Positions 1 to 6,094 of a DNA stretch of 8,643 nucleotides are shown piece after piece (within the stretch, counting starts at the first letter, position 1; the number at the start of each line of letters is the position of its first letter). Source of the DNA: Burkholderiales bacterium (GTDB lineage: Bacteria; Pseudomonadota; Gammaproteobacteria; Burkholderiales; Usitatibacteraceae); NCBI GenBank assembly GCA_025350945.1, contig JANXWW010000187.1:1-8643 (forward strand), given 5' to 3'. Both the position numbers and the translations under genes were made by a program. Under the pieces are notes generated by a model that was given only the letters and a program-made list of their open reading frames with translations, was not told the origin of the DNA and ran no database searches.

Positions 1-884
1 GCGGAAATTTCGAGGATGTTAGCTTGCTTGATGCGCACGCAATCGGCGAGATCATTTGCGATCAAATTAGCGCGCGCATCGTCGAGCGCATAGCCGTAAA
101 GATCAGAGCCATAAATCGGCAGCAGCGTTTTTGGTTTCTCTGCCGCGCGTGCATCGGCGACCATTTTTTTCCATGCGGATTCGTCAAAATTTTTCAGCTT
201 TTCAAATGCGAAATGACGATTTCTGCCATCGTTGCCGGGCGCAATATTGAGCGCGATTTGCGCGGCTTCAATCAGGAAGGTGCCGCTGCCGCACATCGGA
301 TCCAAAAACGCTTCATCGGGTTTCCATCCAGACAAGAAGATAATGCCCGCCGCCAGATTTTTCTTTAGTGGTGCGGCACCCGTCTGCTCGCGCAAGCCGC
401 GTTTGAACAGCGCCTCACCGGATAAATCTAGATACAGCGCGGCATCATTTTCTTCCAGATGCGCGTGGATGCGCACATCAGGTTCGCGCGTGGCGACTGA
501 CGGACGCGAGCCGATTTGTTCACGAAATTTATCGCACACCGCATCCTTGATTCGTAGCGTCGTGAAATCCAGACTCTTTACCGGTGATTTGTTTGCGCTG
601 ATTTCAACCTTGATCGTGCATGACACGTCAAACCAGCTAGGCCACGGCAATAGCAATGCGGTGTCGTAAATTTCGTGTTCATTCACATAGGGAAATGCAG
701 CGACTTGCCACAGCACGCGGCTGGCAATTCGTGAATGCAAATTGGCGCGATACGCCACATGCAGATCGCCTTTGAACGCGACACCCGCTTCGGTGGCAAT
801 CGCATCCACCGCGCCACAAGCGATCAATTCAGTCGCCAGAACACCACTCAGCCCACGCGGACATTGTGCAAAAAAATTTTCCAT
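1..884 (-). CDS. RlmL/YpsC-type 23S rRNA guanine-N2 methyltransferase, 3' end beyond window
   Basis: Reading leftward from an ATG at 884, the frame stays open for 294 codons to the window edge, so the C-terminus is missing. The N-terminal part (about residues 1-155, starting MENFFAQCPRGL) resembles the ferredoxin-like plus THUMP RNA-binding module. It is followed by the linker with residues KRGLREQTGAAPLKKNLAAG (161-180) typical of this family. Motif I of a class I SAM methyltransferase follows, DPMCGSGTFLIEAA (195-208), then an acidic second motif at GSDLYG (259-264). Family knowledge: E. coli RlmL makes m2G2445 in 23S rRNA; many bacteria carry a stand-alone version of about 370-390 residues, while E. 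coli fuses it to RlmK. Which form this is cannot be seen. The start overlaps the hemJ stop by one base (TGATG), which supports both this start and co-translation with hemJ. The exact target guanosine is inferred, not shown. Confidence 0.87.
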   Translation of the reverse strand, partial: MENFFAQCPRGLSGVLATELIACGAVDAIATEAGVAFKGDLHVAYRANLHSRIASRVLWQVAAFPYVNEHEIYDTALLLPWPSWFDVSCTIKVEISANKSPVKSLDFTTLRIKDAVCDKFREQIGSRPSVATREPDVRIHAHLEENDAALYLDLSGEALFKRGLREQTGAAPLKKNLAAGIIFLSGWKPDEAFLDPMCGSGTFLIEAAQIALNIAPGNDGRNRHFAFEKLKNFDESAWKKMVADARAAEKPKTLLPIYGSDLYGYALDDARANLIANDLADCVRIKQANILEIS

Positions 885-1306
885 CAAAACGGTTTCACAA
901 TCACCAAAATTACAATGCCGATTAGCGCAGGCAAGGCAGGAATTTCGTTAAGCCAGCGATAGAAAACATGGCTGCGACGATTGCGCTCGTGCTTGAAATC
1001 GGTCATCAATTTTCCCAAATAAAAATGATGCGCAATCAGCACCGCCACCAGCGCCAGCTTCGCATGCATCCACGCCTGCCCGACACCAATTTTGTAGCCG
1101 ACAAACAACCACAAGCCGAGCACGACAGTAATCACCATGCACGGCGTCATAATGCCGAAATAAAGTTTGCGCTCCATGATTTTGAAACGATCAATCGATA
1201 GCTGATCGGTCGCTTGTGCGTGATAGACAAACAAGCGCGGCAGATAAAAAATCCCGGCGAACCACGCGACCATGAAAATGACGTGAAATGATTTTATGTA
1301 GAGCAT
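884..1306 (-). CDS. hemJ: HemJ-family protoporphyrinogen IX oxidase (UPF0093/CopD-like membrane protein)
   Basis: This is a 140-residue, four-helix membrane protein of the usual HemJ length. The N-terminus reads MLYIKSFHVIFMVAWFAGIF and continues YLPRLFVYH (21-29), a very characteristic HemJ stretch; a second conserved block, WMHAKL with W79 and K83, sits before helix three. Conserved histidines H8 and H81/H93/H94 are candidates for haem or substrate contacts. The family converts protoporphyrinogen IX to protoporphyrin IX in the inner membrane, replacing HemG or HemY in many Gram-negatives. The start at 1306 has AAGG at 1314-1317, seven bases upstream. The gene begins 15 bases after the kdsC stop and its TGA overlaps the ATG of the methyltransferase gene, so it sits inside an operon. 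The alternative name in annotations is simply 'CopD family protein'. No other haem gene is in view. Confidence 0.9.
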   Translation of the reverse strand: MLYIKSFHVIFMVAWFAGIFYLPRLFVYHAQATDQLSIDRFKIMERKLYFGIMTPCMVITVVLGLWLFVGYKIGVGQAWMHAKLALVAVLIAHHFYLGKLMTDFKHERNRRSHVFYRWLNEIPALPALIGIVILVIVKPF

Positions 1307-1321
1307 GAAGAGACCTTGAAT

Positions 1322-1858
1322 TTATGAAGGCAAATATTTTTTGAGCGCCGCAGCAAGCGTGCTCTGCGCGGCCATAATGATTTCGCAGAATTCACGTACC
1401 GCACCACGTCCGCCATGCGCTTCGGTCACGTAGTCGACGCGCTCGCGCACGAACGTCGGTGCCGCAGGCACGGCTACAGAAAACGCGCAGTTGAGCAAAA
1501 TCGGCAAGTCGACCACATCATCACCGATGCTAGCGACTTGATGCGGCTGCAGCTTCAAGCTCGCGAGTAATTCTTTATATACGCGGCCCTTGTCATCGAC
1601 TGCCATGAATAATTTCATAATCCCTAAATCCTTGGAACGCCGCGCCAGTGCTGGCGATTGACGGCCTGAGATAATTGCAATGTCAACACCTGTGGCCATC
1701 AGCATTTTCATGCCGTGACCGTCGAGCGTATTGAAAATTTTTACCTGCTCGCCATCGGCGCTGTAGTGCAGCGCGCCATCGGTCATTACGCCATCGACAT
1801 CGAATACGGCCAATTTTACGGCGCGGATTTTGGTAGCGAGCTCGGCACTTATGTCCAT
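1322..1858 (-). CDS. kdsC: 3-deoxy-D-manno-octulosonate 8-phosphate phosphatase (KdsC)
   Basis: This 178-residue HAD-superfamily phosphatase has the usual KdsC length. It releases phosphate from Kdo-8-P to give free Kdo for lipopolysaccharide inner core. HAD motif I is FDVDGVMTDG (19-28; nucleophile D20, acid D22), motif II is ISGRQ (63-67), and motif IV is GDDVVDLP (112-119, metal-binding aspartates). The C-terminal loop HGGRGAVRE (148-156) is diagnostic for KdsC as opposed to other HAD enzymes. Start choice: a GTG at 1861 is possible, but the ATG at 1858 overlaps the kdsD TGA as TGATG, the same arrangement seen at the hemJ/methyltransferase junction, so I use it. The region around residues 82-92 (KLFMAVDDKGR) lacks the YQG-like wording that many KdsC proteins show before the motif III lysine; K90 is the likely motif III lysine. 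It directly follows the isomerase that starts the same pathway. Confidence 0.94.
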   Translation of the reverse strand: MDISAELATKIRAVKLAVFDVDGVMTDGALHYSADGEQVKIFNTLDGHGMKMLMATGVDIAIISGRQSPALARRSKDLGIMKLFMAVDDKGRVYKELLASLKLQPHQVASIGDDVVDLPILLNCAFSVAVPAAPTFVRERVDYVTEAHGGRGAVREFCEIIMAAQSTLAAALKKYLPS

Positions 1859-2871
1859 CACAGCACACCGACCCGCATCAAATCCAGCACATGCAACGCG
1901 CCGACCAGCTTGCCCTTCGCATCAATCACCAGCAAGCCGCTTGCGCCGATTTTGTGGCGCTGAATCAGCTCGGCCGCTTCGGCAGCGAGCTTATCGGGGG
2001 TAATCGTTTTCGGTGTGCGCGTCATCACCTCCGCAACAGATGTGGTCTTGATATTGTCGTGCGTTTCCAGCGTACGGCGCAGATCACCGTCGCTGAATAC
2101 ACCGACCAATAAATCATGGGCATCCACCACCGCCGTCATCCCCAAACCTTTGCGCGACATTTCCAGAATCGCGGCGGGCAGCATCGCGTCGACTGACACT
2201 TTTGGCACGCGCTCGCCTTCCACCATCACTTCGCTCACATGCACCAGCAAACGCCTGCCCAGCGCGCCGCCAGGGTGATGCATCGCGAAATCTTCTTCGC
2301 CAAAGCCGCGTGCATCCAGCAGTGTGACGGCGAGCGCATCGCCCAAGGCTAAGGTCGCCGTGGTGCTGGCGGTCGGTGCCAGATTCAATGGGCAGGCTTC
2401 TTTTTCCACTGCGGCATTCAGATGCACGTCAGACGCCGCCGCGAGCGTGGAATCGGGTCTGCCGGAAATGCCGATGACTTTGGTGCCGCGCCGTTTTAGC
2501 TGCGGCAAAATTTTCAAAATTTCATCCGACTCGCCGGAATTTGAAATCGCAATTACCACGTCATCTTTGGTAATCATGCCTAAGTCGCCATGACTGGCTT
2601 CGCCAGGATGCATGAAGAACGCAGGTGTGCCGGTGGAGGCCAGGGTGGAGGCGATTTTGCCCGCGATATGGCCGCTCTTGCCCATGCCGGTCACAACCAC
2701 GCGGCCGCGATTTTCAGCGACATCAAATAGCAGTTTATGGGCAGCTATAAAATCATTTCCTAACTTCGTCGCCAACGTTCGCACCGCGTCGGCTTCGATT
2801 TCGAGCGTCTCGCGGGCCAATTTTAATGTGCGGGCGGTGTCCGCAATTGAACGGGGATGTAATAGACTCAT
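1858..2871 (-). CDS. kdsD: Arabinose-5-phosphate isomerase (KdsD)
   Basis: This cytoplasmic enzyme interconverts ribulose-5-phosphate and arabinose-5-phosphate, the first step toward Kdo. It is 337 residues, close to the 328 of E. coli KdsD, with an N-terminal SIS domain (about 44-180) and two CBS domains (about 215-270 and 282-337). Clear landmarks are GMGKSGHI (62-69), HPGEASHGDLGM (88-99), ISNSGES (109-115) and HHPGGALGR (198-206). By alignment from memory, K65, E117, E158 and H199 correspond to the E. coli active-site residues K59, E111, E152 and H193, so the enzyme should be active. The frame could extend upstream to a TTG at 2907, but those 12 residues are not family-like and the ATG at 2871 matches the usual N-terminus. 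No good Shine-Dalgarno precedes this ATG. It is the first gene of the minus-strand operon. Confidence 0.95.
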   Translation of the reverse strand: MSLLHPRSIADTARTLKLARETLEIEADAVRTLATKLGNDFIAAHKLLFDVAENRGRVVVTGMGKSGHIAGKIASTLASTGTPAFFMHPGEASHGDLGMITKDDVVIAISNSGESDEILKILPQLKRRGTKVIGISGRPDSTLAAASDVHLNAAVEKEACPLNLAPTASTTATLALGDALAVTLLDARGFGEEDFAMHHPGGALGRRLLVHVSEVMVEGERVPKVSVDAMLPAAILEMSRKGLGMTAVVDAHDLLVGVFSDGDLRRTLETHDNIKTTSVAEVMTRTPKTITPDKLAAEAAELIQRHKIGASGLLVIDAKGKLVGALHVLDLMRVGVL

Positions 2872-2877
2872 GGTGAG

Positions 2878-2907
2878 ATTGTAATTGAGCGCCTCATGCC
2901 TACACAA
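2878..2907 (-). promoter_or_regulatory. Possible weak sigma-70 promoter for the kdsD operon
   Basis: In the 50-base divergent gap to kefB, the minus strand carries TACAAT at 2883-2878 (5 of 6 match to the -10 consensus). TTGTGT lies at 2907-2902, 18 bases upstream (3 of 6 match to the -35). If used, transcription would begin at or very near the kdsD ATG at 2871, giving a nearly leaderless mRNA, which would fit the lack of a Shine-Dalgarno there. The match is modest and the gap is short, so this is only a candidate. Confidence 0.25.
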
Positions 2908-2921
2908 AAAAATATCTTCTC

Positions 2922-4901
2922 ATGCCTGTAACCCACACCACGCTCCTGTTGATCGTCATTCTGCTGGCCGCAGCGGTGGTCACGGTGGTCGTGTTTCGCC
3001 GGCTCGGCATGCCGCCGATTTTGGGTTATTTGATTGTCGGTGCCGCGATCGGGCCACATGCGCTGGGTATCATTCCGGATTCAGAGGGCACGCGCTATCT
3101 GGCTGAATTTGGCGTGGTGTTTTTGATGTTTTCGATTGGGCTCGAATTCTCGCTACCGAAGCTTGTTTCTATGCGGCACATCGTGCTTGGCTTTGGCAGC
3201 ACGCAGGTGATGGTGACGATGCTGGTGGTCATTGGCGTGGCATTTCTGGCCGGTCAGGCGTGGCAAACCGGGGTAATTCTGGGCGGTGTGATTGCGATGT
3301 CGTCCACCGCAATTATTGCCAAGGCGCTGTCTGAACAAACGCAGCTGCATTCACCGCACGGCAAGCAGATCATGGGCGTGTTGCTGTTTCAGGATTTAGC
3401 CGTGATTCCACTGCTGGTGCTGGTGCCTGCGCTGGCGCTGTCGGGCGAGCAAATTGCGGTGGAGATTGGTGCCGCGCTGCTGAAAGCCGCAGCGGCGTTG
3501 ACGATTATTTTGGTGGTCGGTCAGCGCATTATGCGACCGTTGTTCGGCTTGATCGCCGCACAAAAATCGTCAGAAATTTTCGTTCTGGCGGTGCTGCTCG
3601 TTACACTGGGTTTGTCACTTGCGACAGAGTTGGCAGGCTTGTCACTCGCACTGGGCGCGTTCCTTGCGGGCATGTTGATTTCGGAAACCGAATATCGCTA
3701 CCAGGTTGAGGATTACATCAAACCGTTTCGCGACGTGTTGCTCGGTTTGTTTTTTGTCACGATTGGCATGCTGCTGAATTTTGATGAGGTCGGCAAACGC
3801 TGGATGATTGTGTTGCTGGTGTTGATCACGCTGCTGACGCTGAAATTTTTTATCATCGTAGCCCTAGCGCTGATCTTCAAAAATGAGCGTGGCGTGGCGT
3901 GGCGCTGCGCGCTAGCACTGGCACCGGCGGGCGAATTTGGTTTTGTGTTGTTGTCGTTGGCGGGAAAAACCAACGCAGTGCCAGAGGGTGCCTTGCAGGT
4001 GGTGCTGGCAGCGATGCTGATATCAATGCTGGTGGCACCGCTGCTGCTGGCGAAGAGCGAAAAAATTGTCATGCGGCTGGTCGCCACCGAATGGGAAATG
4101 CGCGCGGTGCAGTTGCAACAATTAGCGATTCGCTCAATGGCACAACGTGGTCACGTGATCATCTGCGGTTATGGGCGTTCGGGGCAAAGCCTGGCGCGAT
4201 TTTTGGAGCAGGAAAAAATTTCCATCATCGCACTCGATGGCGATCCGATGCGCGTCAAACAAGCCGCAGCGGCAGGCGATTCGGTGATGTTTGGCGATGC
4301 GGCGAGAAAGGAAGTATTGACCGCCGCAGGCCTAGCGCGCGCGTCCGCCGTGGTGGTGAGCTTTGCCGACACGCACGCGGCGATGACCATCTTGGCCCAT
4401 GCGCGCGAGTTGCGCCCCGATGTACCGGTGATTGTGCGCACCTTTGACGATACGGATGTGGAAAAACTTAAAGCCGCCGGTGCCGCTGAAATCGTCGCTG
4501 AAGTGGTGGAAGGCTCGCTCATGCTGGCCACACAAACGATGCTGCTGATGGGCGTGCCACTCAATAAAGTGCTATCGCGGCTACGCACGGTGCGCGGCGA
4601 GCGCTATCAGCTCATGCGTGGATTTTTTACCGGTGCGACCGATACCGACGACAGCACACTGGACGCGCAGCAGCCACGCTTGCAGTCGGTCATGATCGAT
4701 GATGGCGCTGCGGCTGTCGGTAAGAGCCTGGAAGCGCTCAAACTCGATGAGGTAGGAGTCAGCCTTACTGCGCTGCGCCGACGCGGCGTACGCGACGCCA
4801 GCCCGTCGCTTACGATGCGGATTGAAGTGGCGGATGTGCTCATTCTGGCGGGCACGCCAGAGGCGCTGGCGAAGGCGGAGATGCGATTGTTGCAGGGGTA
4901 G
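2922..4901 (+). CDS. KefB/KefC-type monovalent cation:proton antiporter (CPA2) with RCK domains
   Basis: This 659-residue inner-membrane antiporter begins with an Na+/H+-exchanger domain of about a dozen hydrophobic segments (residues 5-380). It includes the CPA2 block LLFQDLAVIPLL (154-165, with D158 in the transport path). A Rossmann-type RCK_N domain follows (about 411-530), with GYGRSGQ (416-421 core glycines) and an acidic D439 at the end of the second strand, the usual NAD(H)-binding arrangement. An RCK_C/TrkA-C domain lies at about 575-658. Family members exchange K+ (or Na+) for H+ and are gated by nucleotides; enteric KefB/KefC also respond to glutathione adducts, and whether this one does cannot be judged from sequence. 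The ATG at 2922 gives a normal N-terminus, though no clear Shine-Dalgarno precedes it. It is divergent from kdsD, a pairing I associate with betaproteobacterial genomes. It appears intact. Confidence 0.92.
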   Translation: MPVTHTTLLLIVILLAAAVVTVVVFRRLGMPPILGYLIVGAAIGPHALGIIPDSEGTRYLAEFGVVFLMFSIGLEFSLPKLVSMRHIVLGFGSTQVMVTMLVVIGVAFLAGQAWQTGVILGGVIAMSSTAIIAKALSEQTQLHSPHGKQIMGVLLFQDLAVIPLLVLVPALALSGEQIAVEIGAALLKAAAALTIILVVGQRIMRPLFGLIAAQKSSEIFVLAVLLVTLGLSLATELAGLSLALGAFLAGMLISETEYRYQVEDYIKPFRDVLLGLFFVTIGMLLNFDEVGKRWMIVLLVLITLLTLKFFIIVALALIFKNERGVAWRCALALAPAGEFGFVLLSLAGKTNAVPEGALQVVLAAMLISMLVAPLLLAKSEKIVMRLVATEWEMRAVQLQQLAIRSMAQRGHVIICGYGRSGQSLARFLEQEKISIIALDGDPMRVKQAAAAGDSVMFGDAARKEVLTAAGLARASAVVVSFADTHAAMTILAHARELRPDVPVIVRTFDDTDVEKLKAAGAAEIVAEVVEGSLMLATQTMLLMGVPLNKVLSRLRTVRGERYQLMRGFFTGATDTDDSTLDAQQPRLQSVMIDDGAAAVGKSLEALKLDEVGVSLTALRRRGVRDASPSLTMRIEVADVLILAGTPEALAKAEMRLLQG

Positions 4902-4938
4902 GGTTTTTGATTTATTGGGAGCCAAATTTACTATCAGT

Positions 4939-4961
4939 GTCAGGTAACTTCACAACCTGAC
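4939..4961. repeat. Perfect 7-bp inverted repeat downstream of kefB
   Basis: GTCAGGT (4939-4945) and ACCTGAC (4955-4961) are exact reverse complements around a 9-base loop, 38 bases after the kefB stop. No T-run follows on either strand, so it does not look like a Rho-independent terminator. It may stabilise the kefB transcript end, bind a protein, or be part of a dispersed repeat. Confidence 0.6.
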
Positions 4962-5043
4962 CTACAACTAGGCGGAGAGCGGCGTTTGGAGCAATTTTGT
5001 GCTGAACGGCACACCAATAAAGGAGTTTCATATTTTCAAAATA

Positions 5044-5070
5044 CGAAAAGCCCGCCTAAGCGCGCTTTCG
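5044..5070 (-). terminator. Hairpin terminator for the pilin gene
   Basis: AAAGCCCGC (5047-5055) pairs with GCGCGCTTT (5060-5068) through eight of nine positions (one C-C mismatch) around a CTAA loop. A bulged A lets two further G-C pairs form at the base (5044-5045 with 5069-5070). Read on the minus strand, it lies about 20 bases after the pilin TAA and ends in CTTTT followed by a T-rich stretch, as expected of an intrinsic terminator. It could also stop kefB transcription from the other side, but with a weaker T-run. Confidence 0.7.
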
Positions 5071-5090
5071 ATTGTACATGTTGTCAGGTC

Positions 5091-5780
5091 TTAGAACGCC
5101 ATACAGACCGTATAGCTTTGTGCATCCAGTACAGTCGCTGTGGGCTTTGCTGTAGCGGGTGCTGCCTGCGGAACTGCTGGATTATCAATCACACGCACTG
5201 ACCCGGTCTCAGTATTGCCATCGTCAAGTGTGGTGTCGAGTTGCTTGGCAAATTTGCCTAACAAGCTACCAGAGCAAAATACATATGTGCCGGTCATACC
5301 TGCCACTGGCGCACCAGCGGCCGTGTTGCTGGTGATACCAATAGGCCCACCGTCAACATTTTTTGGCAACGACGCAGTCAACCCTGTTCCAAAATCAGTG
5401 GAACCCGGAGCAAAGTTAGCCATACGTACCGCTAGCCAAAACTGTACTGATTCATTTGCAGCTGTTACGGAATTCCAGGCACCCTCGATTACACCATTGC
5501 CATTACCAGCAGCGAGCGCTGCGTTAACGGGCGTTGTAGCCAAGTTTGTCGTCGCGCGAGCGTCATCGCCAGGCAGCGCTTTAAAACGATCTTGATAGCC
5601 ATAAATGAACAACGGCACAGTCTTAAAATCCTGTGCAAGATTTTTCACCTTCGCGCTGTTAATCAGTTCCTGGCCTTTCAAAATCCCGCCGAGCAAGAGC
5701 CCGATAATGACCAGGACAATGGCGATCTCAACCAGCGTGAAGCCGGATTGCTGATTGTTCATTGATTTTATTTGTTTCAT
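5091..5780 (-). CDS. Orphan type IV pilin-like protein (prepilin N-terminal methylation domain)
   Basis: This 229-residue protein carries a textbook type IV prepilin N-terminus: a 13-residue charged leader ending in QQSG, then FTLVEIAIVLVIIGLLLGGI. Cleavage by a PilD-type peptidase is expected between G13 and F14, and E18 is the conserved Glu at +5. The hydrophobic helix (14-35) continues into an amphipathic part (36-60). The globular domain has LPGDDA (69-74) and GNGNGVIEG (92-100), wording I recognise from a common group of proteobacterial orphan pilins of undefined role. Only two cysteines are present, C169 and C226, and they probably form the C-terminal disulfide loop. Start choice: the ATG at 5780 has GGAG at 5794-5791, whereas the in-frame ATG at 5762 has none. 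No pilus assembly gene is adjacent, so assembly must use machinery elsewhere. It could be a major pilin, a minor pilin or a type II secretion pseudopilin; sequence alone does not decide. Confidence 0.88.
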   Translation of the reverse strand: MKQIKSMNNQQSGFTLVEIAIVLVIIGLLLGGILKGQELINSAKVKNLAQDFKTVPLFIYGYQDRFKALPGDDARATTNLATTPVNAALAAGNGNGVIEGAWNSVTAANESVQFWLAVRMANFAPGSTDFGTGLTASLPKNVDGGPIGITSNTAAGAPVAGMTGTYVFCSGSLLGKFAKQLDTTLDDGNTETGSVRVIDNPAVPQAAPATAKPTATVLDAQSYTVCMAF

Positions 5781-5790
5781 TTTCTTGCTT

Positions 5791-5794
5791 CTCC
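5791..5794 (-). promoter_or_regulatory. Ribosome binding site of the pilin gene
   Basis: GGAG on the minus strand lies ten bases upstream of the ATG at 5780. The next in-frame ATG (5762) is preceded only by A-rich sequence, so this site selects the longer leader peptide of 13 residues. Confidence 0.65.
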
Positions 5795-5939
5795 GTTAAA
5801 TTCTTGGGTAAGTGTGTGCGCTGTTTCGTTTGCTGCTTAATTTAATTTAACGACTCGCCTCAATCTATAATCTTGTGTGACGTTAACTTTTCTTGAAACT
5901 TGTCGTTTGTATTTTATCTATAATTTATAATTGAACATA

Positions 5940-5956
5940 AGCATGTCGCATGCCAA
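5940..5956 (-). promoter_or_regulatory. Candidate sigma-54 promoter for the pilin gene
   Basis: On the minus strand the site reads TTGGCATGCGACATGCT, against the sigma-54 consensus TTGGCAYR-N4-TTGCW. The essential GG (5954-5953) and GC (5942-5941) are separated by exactly ten bases, and the only core mismatch is A for the first T of TTGC. Type IV pilin genes are often sigma-54 dependent (for example pilA under PilR). Transcription would begin near 5929, leaving a leader of about 150 bases. The site overlaps the palindrome GCATG-TCG-CATGC, so it may instead be a repressor or activator site. Confidence 0.35.
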
Positions 5957-6010
5957 ATTCTTAACACTTTGTTTTGTAAACGAATATATAAATTTTTCCT
6001 ATGCGCCCAC

Positions 6011-6040
6011 TTGACACCCACTCACTAATTGTTCGTTTAT
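6011..6040 (+). promoter_or_regulatory. Candidate sigma-70 promoter for the BamE-like lipoprotein gene
   Basis: A perfect -35 box TTGACA lies at 6011-6016. At a spacing of 18 bases there is a weak -10, GTTTAT (6035-6040, 3 of 6). The predicted start would fall near 6047, about 48 bases before the ATG at 6095. The poor -10 lowers confidence. Confidence 0.35.
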
Positions 6041-6094
6041 TCGACATAGCTGTCTGATTTTTCGACAACTTCTGAATCCGTAGGGCGGCTGGAT

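Larger units (their letters stand above)
4902..5090. other. Gene-free convergent region between kefB and the pilin gene
   Basis: This 189-base stretch separates the kefB stop from the pilin stop. It holds a 7-bp inverted repeat, a 13-base palindrome (5031-5043, TATTTT-C-AAAATA) and a terminator-like hairpin; the first and last are listed separately. A 39-codon minus-strand frame (5031-4912) runs through it, but it has no Shine-Dalgarno and I recognise no family, so I do not call it as a gene. Confidence 0.6.
5781..6094. other. AT-rich divergent control region between pilin and lipoprotein genes
   Basis: This 314-base stretch holds no gene I can support. It is strikingly AT-rich in the middle: only 19 of 80 bases from 5861 to 5940 are G or C, against GC-rich genes on both sides. 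It contains two copies of ATCTATAAT (5863-5871 and 5916-5924, 53 bases apart), a GCATG-TCG-CATGC palindrome (5941-5953) and two copies of TTCGACA (6040 and 6061). It must hold promoters for both divergent genes; the best candidates are listed separately. The composition also suits a binding region for nucleoid proteins such as H-NS-like silencers, which is inference. Confidence 0.6.

Noticed and set aside
2872..2907. TTG start for kdsD at 2907
   Set aside because: It adds 12 residues not seen in KdsD proteins; the ATG at 2871 matches the family N-terminus.
3899..4447. 182-codon plus-strand frame within kefB
   Set aside because: It is an out-of-frame shadow of the antiporter, which is intact through this stretch.
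5082..5089. Third copy of TGTCAGGT at the pilin stop, suggesting the region after kefB is flanked by direct repeats
   Set aside because: An 8-base match within about 190 bases is not far from chance, and no transposase or matching inverted ends accompany it.
4986..5201. 71-codon plus-strand frame after kefB
   Set aside because: It overlaps the pilin terminator and the 3' end of the pilin gene, is cysteine-rich without a pattern, and has no supporting ribosome binding site.
5140..5595. 151-codon plus-strand frame opposite the pilin gene
   Set aside because: It is antisense to a well-supported pilin, has no recognisable domain, and its Ala/Pro/Val-rich composition is what the reverse of the pilin codons would give.
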